Positions 6,701 through 8,708 of a stretch of 8,708 nt of DNA are shown one piece after another. A program made the position numbers and the translations under genes. Source of the DNA: an archaeon (GTDB lineage Archaea; Asgardarchaeota; Hermodarchaeia; Hermodarchaeales; Hermodarchaeaceae); contig JABXGV010000028.1 of the NCBI GenBank assembly GCA_016550485.1, positions 1 to 8,708 on the forward strand, read 5' to 3'. The notes under the pieces are model-generated. The model was not told the DNA's origin, did no database searches, and was given only the letters and a program-made list of their open reading frames with translations. Numbering within the stretch: position 1 is the stretch's first letter; each line of letters begins with the position of its first letter.

Positions 6701-7168
6701 GTCATGCAAGTGGAGTCAGCCATGCAAATGGCACAAGGATGGTTAGCTATTGGAGCAGGATTAGCCATAGGCGTTGCAGGATTCGGGGGTGGGCTAGGAA
6801 TTGGTTATTCTGGTGAAGCATTGTGCACGGGTATCCGTGCAGCACCTGAGTCATTCAGCAAGGGCTTAGTTGCGGTTGTTTTAGCTGAAGCTCTTGGGAT
6901 TTACGGTTTGTTAACTTCTTTCATGTTGATTATGCGGATTGATGCCATTGGTGATATCGGAGCGTTCGTTGGTGTCGCAGCGGCTGCAACGGTTGGACTA
7001 GGTGCATTGATGGCTGGGATTGCCATCGGTTGGGCTGGTGCCGGGTTGATTGGAGCGATTTCAAAGAAGCCTGGGATTTTTAGTAAGTCGATGGTTCCGG
7101 TCGTGTTGGCTGAAGCACTTGCGATCTACGCATTGTTGGTCGCATTTATGTTAATCATGAGAATCTAG
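3725..7168 (+). CDS. atpK: Giant A/V-type ATPase proteolipid (K/c subunit) with 15 fused helical hairpins
   Basis: Rotor ring subunit of the A/V-type ATPase, embedded in the membrane and moving ions against subunit I. The 1147-residue chain is fifteen tandem copies of a roughly 76-residue two-helix hairpin. Each copy has a Gly/Ala-rich first helix (GAGIGIAxAGAAL type), a polar loop ending in FSK, and a second helix with VVLAEAL. The ion-carrying glutamates are residues 62, 138, 214, 290, 366, 442, 518, 594, 675, 751, 827, 903, 979, 1055 and 1130; none is lost. A single-hairpin c subunit is about 80 residues, so this is about 14 times longer. No signal peptide is obvious beyond the first helix. 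Glu is followed by Ala-Leu and helix 1 lacks a central Gln, which suggests protons rather than sodium. The start is ATG 3725 or the next codon, with no clear Shine-Dalgarno, so translation is probably coupled to atpI. The gene ends 16 nt before a convergent gene. Family identity is certain; one chain per ring is inferred. Confidence 0.97.
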   Translation: MMQVLLLNIGQVFTAFGAVLAAGLGAAGAAIGIGFSGSAMVSAVAEKPESFSKGMITVVLAEALAIYGLLASFMLLMRLGAIANEAQGLVALGAGLAIGLSCIGAGIGIARAGSAMATGTAADPKTFSKALVSVVLAEALAIYGLLTSFMLLMRIESAMNVGQGYVAIAAGLAIGLAALGAGMGISKTGSSLNKALVIKPESFSKGLVGVVLAEALGIYGLLASFMLLMRIDQITVLAQGYIAIAAALGVGLAALGAGIGIASAGASLSDALTRRPEVFSKGLVSVVLAEALGIYGLLASFMLLMRIETSTLMAQGFVGIGAGLAVGIAGLGAGIGIAGAGGALSKALVESPETFSKGLVSVVLAEALGIYGLLASFMLLMRIEAVTLDAQGFIAIAASIGVGFAAFGAGIGIAFAGSALSLSLVERPEVFSKGLVSVVLAEALGIYGLLASFMLLMRIESVTAIAQGFVGLAASLAIGLAAIGAGFGIAKAGAAINKTLVKAPETFSKGLVSVVLAEALGIYGLLASFMLLMRIDTTTAIGQGYMGLAAAIAVGVAGIGAGYGIAHAGQALSQSLSERPEVFSKGLIGVVLAEALAIYGLLAGFMLLMRIDTISIDALIGTSQGLVGIGAGMAIGLAAVGAGIGIAAAGASMSRTIVHAPDTFSKSLVSVVLAEALGIYGLLTSFMLLMRIDTVTLEAQSFVAISAGLAIGLAALGAGVGIAAAGASLSRSLAQRPEAFSKGLVSVVLAEALGIYGLLASFMLLMRIESVAVIAAGYLALGASLSIGFAAIGAGLGIAKAGAALSEGLVQSPEIFSKGLVAVVLAEALGIYGLLSSFMLLMRIETVTAIGQGFAGVAAGTAIGLAAIGGGIGIALAGAALSRSLVMAPEVFSKGLVSVVLAEALGIYGLLMSFMLIMRIDTVSEFSQGLMALGTALAVGLACFGAGFGIAHAGAALARTISSEPSAFSKGLVAVVLAEALGIYGLLVGFMLVMQVESAMQMAQGWLAIGAGLAIGVAGFGGGLGIGYSGEALCTGIRAAPESFSKGLVAVVLAEALGIYGLLTSFMLIMRIDAIGDIGAFVGVAAAATVGLGALMAGIAIGWAGAGLIGAISKKPGIFSKSMVPVVLAEALAIYALLVAFMLIMRI
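4370..4413 (+). repeat. 44-bp exact DNA repeat shared by hairpins 3 and 4 (copy 1)
   Basis: Identical base for base to 4598-4641, exactly one hairpin unit (228 bp) downstream. It codes for the end of helix 2 (LGIYGLLASFMLLMR). Flanking synonymous positions differ, so the identity is a patch rather than a whole-unit copy. Confidence 0.85.
4598..4641 (+). repeat. 44-bp exact DNA repeat shared by hairpins 3 and 4 (copy 2)
   Basis: Second copy of the segment at 4370-4413, in hairpin 4. The next base differs (T versus G), ending the match inside the conserved arginine codon. Confidence 0.85.
4778..4858 (+). repeat. 81-bp exact DNA repeat shared by hairpins 5 and 7 (copy 1)
   Basis: All 27 codons from the PETFSK loop through helix 2 to SFM are identical in DNA to 5234-5314, an offset of 456 bp or two units. 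The intervening hairpin 6 has the same helix-2 protein but different synonymous codons, so selection on protein cannot explain the identity. Confidence 0.9.
5234..5314 (+). repeat. 81-bp exact DNA repeat shared by hairpins 5 and 7 (copy 2)
   Basis: Second copy of 4778-4858, in hairpin 7. It is bounded by a T/C difference upstream and a C/T difference downstream, beyond which the units diverge. Confidence 0.9.
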
Positions 7169-7184
7169 CAACAGATTTCGGGTT

Positions 7185-7403
7185 TCACCCTCGTGGTATG
7201 ACTAACACAGGTGACTTGTAACAAAGGTAGACAATAATTGCAATAATGGTTAACACGAATCCGATGAGAATGATAATTAACCCCAGGATTAGTATTAGTT
7301 GGGTCTGTAATCCTAGCCCTGCAAGAAGCGTTGCGAGAATTAGACAAACAAATCCAACTACTATGAATAATATTCCGGTTACTAATCCAAGAGCTTTTAC
7401 CAT
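7185..7403 (-). CDS. Small two-helix membrane protein of unknown function
   Basis: A 72-residue very hydrophobic protein that I do not recognise. Two membrane helices are evident, at about residues 5-29 (rich in Ile, Val, Leu, with Gly) and 35-62, joined by a short GLQTQ turn and followed by a short polar tail CYKSPVLVIPRG. A perfect GGAGG (7413-7417) lies 9 nt before the ATG, which strongly supports a real gene and this start; an out-of-frame ATG between the two is ignored. It converges on the giant proteolipid gene with only 16 nt between stop codons. It might simply be a membrane protein of independent function. A role in ATPase assembly is conceivable from position but not shown, and convergent orientation argues against co-transcription. 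Confidence 0.75.
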   Translation of the reverse strand: MVKALGLVTGILFIVVGFVCLILATLLAGLGLQTQLILILGLIIILIGFVLTIIAIIVYLCYKSPVLVIPRG

Positions 7404-7412
7404 AAGCTCATT

Positions 7413-7417
7413 CCTCC
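7413..7417 (-). promoter_or_regulatory. Shine-Dalgarno site of the small membrane protein gene
   Basis: GGAGG on the minus strand, 9 nt before the ATG at 7401-7403. It decides the start and separates this reading frame from the overlapping non-coding frame at 7165-7347. Confidence 0.75.
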
Positions 7418-7511
7418 GCTAGGTTCTGCAAAATTCTTTCTTCATTAACTTTTTCATCATGATTTCTACGAGAGTATCATTTGGAATTGTGAAATGTGCT
7501 GAAGAGTTATA

Positions 7512-7910
7512 ATGGTTAGCAATCGTGTGTTGTTCTGGTGGACCTTGTTGACAACTGATGAATTATTTTCAGGTGCCAAAGCCATTATCTCTATTAAAGC
7601 AACCTATGAAGTTCGCGACGAGAGTGGTTTTAACACGTTAGAGAAGACAAAGGGCGAATTAGTCCTAACAGAGAAGGAGTTTATTTTCTTAGAGGTGAAA
7701 GGAACTTTCAAGAAGGAAAAGAAGCGTTTGCATGCTTCTCCTGTGGACAAATTAGTGGGCTATAGTTATGAGCGGTGGAGTGGTGGACCAACGACTCTAT
7801 ATTTGACCTTCGATAAGGAAACAGGTGGCACACAATATTTCATTTACACCTGTAGTAAAGGAGATTACGAGAAGTTCATCGGGAAGGTCAAAGAACGACA
7901 GCTAATCTAG
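7512..7910 (+). CDS. Hypothetical protein, possible PH-like (split barrel) domain
   Basis: A 132-residue soluble-looking protein that I cannot assign to a named family. After a hydrophobic start (VLFWWTLL), residues about 20-115 read as alternating short beta strands (ISIKATYEVRD, GELVLTEKEFIFLEVKG, LVGYSYERW, TLYLTFD, TQYFIYT) and the last 17 residues form a likely helix (DYEKFIGKVKERQLI). Strands followed by a closing helix, with a Lys-rich turn FKKEKKR, fit a bacterial/archaeal PH or GRAM-like domain, but this is a pattern judgement only. The start is uncertain: ATG 7512 has only a weak purine tract upstream, whereas a TTG at 7548 has GGTGG six bases before it and would remove the hydrophobic stretch. 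It is divergent from the small membrane protein gene and about 100 nt upstream of the E1-like gene. Confidence 0.7.
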   Translation: MVSNRVLFWWTLLTTDELFSGAKAIISIKATYEVRDESGFNTLEKTKGELVLTEKEFIFLEVKGTFKKEKKRLHASPVDKLVGYSYERWSGGPTTLYLTFDKETGGTQYFIYTCSKGDYEKFIGKVKERQLI

Positions 7911-7918
7911 AACTAACA

Positions 7919-7935
7919 TTTTTGATACGATTTTT
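7919..7935 (+). terminator. Possible oligo-T terminator after the PH-like gene
   Basis: Two runs of five T (7919-7923 and 7931-7935) lie just past the stop codon at 7908-7910, with no hairpin. Archaeal transcription often ends at such T-runs. If used, it would separate this gene from the downstream E1-like gene. Confidence 0.35.
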
Positions 7936-7997
7936 CATCCGATTTGTTTGCAGGTAAATACGGAACTTATTTCCATCCAAAAGTTGATGATTGTCAC

Positions 7998-8001
7998 GAG
8001 G
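7998..8001 (+). promoter_or_regulatory. Shine-Dalgarno site of the ThiF/MoeB-like gene
   Basis: GAGG (within GAGGT) lies 9 nt before the ATG at 8011. It favours that start over the in-frame ATG at 7987, which has no such site and would add eight residues not expected in the family. Confidence 0.65.
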
Positions 8002-8010
8002 TTATCAACC

Positions 8011-8708
8011 ATGGTTGTTGAAGATCGCTATAGTCGCTTTCGTGTTCTTGATGGAATTGGAGCTTCTGGAATGGAGCGAATTCGCCAATCGCGGATTGCA
8101 GTCGTTGGGATTGGTGGGCTAGGCAGTGTCTCTGCTCGACAGTTGACCTCTCTTGGTGTCGGTTTAGTTCGAGTTGTTGATCGTGATATTGTTGAGGTGT
8201 CCAATCTTCAGCGACAATTATTGTACACTAGCAATGATATCGGAACACCGAAAGTTGAGGTTGCGATGAAACGGTTGAACATGCTGAATCCAGATGTAAA
8301 CATCGAAGCTCTGGCACTTTCAGTAACAGAAGCAACAGCGGATCGTGTGGTGGAGGGGATGGATGTGGTGATTGATGGATTAGATAGTTTCAAACCACGA
8401 TATGCTTTGAATAGAGCCTGTATTCGTCAGAATGTTGCCTACGTATTTGCAGGTGCTCTTTCAGCTGTGGGGAATATGACCACAATCCTGCCTGGAAAAA
8501 CAGCATGCTTGGAATGTGTTTTTAGTGGTATTGATGAGGATCAACCGACTTGCGCTACGGTTGGCATTTATCCGACAGTGTTGGGAGTGATTGCAAATCT
8601 TCAAGTTCAAGAAGCTCTTCGAATTATCCTTGGAAACACTCCGCTTCTTGCAAATCAGCTTCTAATGTTTGACATCAACCGGTTTCAATTGGATCAAATT
8701 CCGATTCA
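8011..8708 (+). CDS. ThiF/MoeB/E1-like adenylating enzyme, truncated by the right edge
   Basis: Activates the C-terminus of a small ubiquitin-like or sulfur-carrier protein (MoaD, ThiS or SAMP type) by adenylation, in the cytoplasm. The 232 visible residues open with RYSRFRVLDGIGASGMERI, then the nucleotide-binding GIGGLGS (33-39), DRDIVEVSNLQRQ (57-69) with the acidic and SNLxRQ residues that bind ATP, Lys81 in GTPKVEVA, and Asp125 in DGLDSFKPR. A CLEC zinc half-site (Cys166, Cys169) follows, then Cys181 in TCATVGIYPTVLGV, the position of the transferring cysteine (Cys184 in E. coli ThiF). The second zinc cysteine pair would lie past the edge. Full-length relatives have about 240-270 residues, or more with a rhodanese domain, which cannot be judged here. 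Whether it serves molybdopterin, thiamine, tRNA thiolation or protein conjugation (UbaA-like) cannot be told from the fragment. Reading frame and family are firm. Confidence 0.95.
   Translation, partial: MVVEDRYSRFRVLDGIGASGMERIRQSRIAVVGIGGLGSVSARQLTSLGVGLVRVVDRDIVEVSNLQRQLLYTSNDIGTPKVEVAMKRLNMLNPDVNIEALALSVTEATADRVVEGMDVVIDGLDSFKPRYALNRACIRQNVAYVFAGALSAVGNMTTILPGKTACLECVFSGIDEDQPTCATVGIYPTVLGVIANLQVQEALRIILGNTPLLANQLLMFDINRFQLDQIPI

Larger units (their letters stand above)
3725..7165 (+). repeat. Fifteen tandem c-subunit hairpin repeats (about 228 bp each)
   Basis: Units, bounded after the MRI-type end of helix 2: 1, 3725-3961; 2, 3962-4189; 3, 4190-4417; 4, 4418-4645; 5, 4646-4873; 6, 4874-5101; 7, 5102-5329; 8, 5330-5557; 9, 5558-5800; 10, 5801-6028; 11, 6029-6256; 12, 6257-6484; 13, 6485-6712; 14, 6713-6940; 15, 6941-7165. 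Twelve units are exactly 76 codons. Unit 1 has 79 because of its N-terminus, unit 9 has 81 through a five-codon insertion in the linker before helix 1, and unit 15 has 75. The second helix is nearly invariant in protein, while helix 1 and the loop vary. Confidence 0.97.

Noticed and set aside
3725..7168. Possibility that the tandem repeats are an assembly artefact
   Set aside because: The units differ from each other at many positions, the frame stays open over 3.4 kb, and the longest exact match I found is 81 bp, so artificial expansion is unlikely, though exact copy number still merits long reads.
7165..7347. 60-codon minus-strand frame overlapping the small membrane protein gene
   Set aside because: No ribosome site, no protein-like pattern, and it overlaps the end of atpK, whereas the 7185-7403 frame has GGAGG and two clear helices.

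Overview
The window looks like part of an archaeal chromosome. The grounds are an A/V-type ATPase membrane sector (subunits I and K), compact gene spacing, Shine-Dalgarno-type starts and an archaeal-style fused proteolipid. An Asgard or euryarchaeal lineage is possible, but the sequence alone does not settle it.

Layout: positions 1-1487, minus strand, hold a nearly complete cysteinyl-tRNA synthetase that runs off the left edge. Positions 1497-1767 are a non-coding divergent spacer. Positions 1771-3711 encode the A/V-ATPase subunit I (the stator 'a' subunit), followed 13 nt later by a giant proteolipid gene at 3725-7168. A small two-helix membrane protein on the minus strand (7185-7403) converges on the proteolipid gene. 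Then come a short hypothetical protein with a possible PH-like fold (7512-7910) and the first 232 codons of a ThiF/MoeB/E1-type adenylating enzyme (8011 to the right edge).

The centrepiece is the proteolipid (c/K subunit). Most organisms encode one or two helical hairpins per c subunit. This gene encodes fifteen hairpins in one 1147-residue chain, about 30 membrane helices, and each hairpin keeps its ion-carrying glutamate. If one chain closes a rotor ring, ring size is fixed genetically at 15 sites, or 5 ions per ATP with three catalytic sites. The published precedent I know of is the 13-hairpin subunit of Methanopyrus kandleri. The repeats show a two-hairpin periodicity, patches of exact DNA identity that suggest gene conversion, and asymmetric variants at the chain seam.

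Subunits I and K would form the ion channel together: I supplies the half-channels and the essential arginine, K the rotor. No genes for the stalk or catalytic head (E, C, F, A, B, D) follow, because K ends in a convergent gene, so the ATPase locus is split. The other genes have no evident link to the ATPase. The CysRS also deserves attention because one residue of the known zinc site is replaced.
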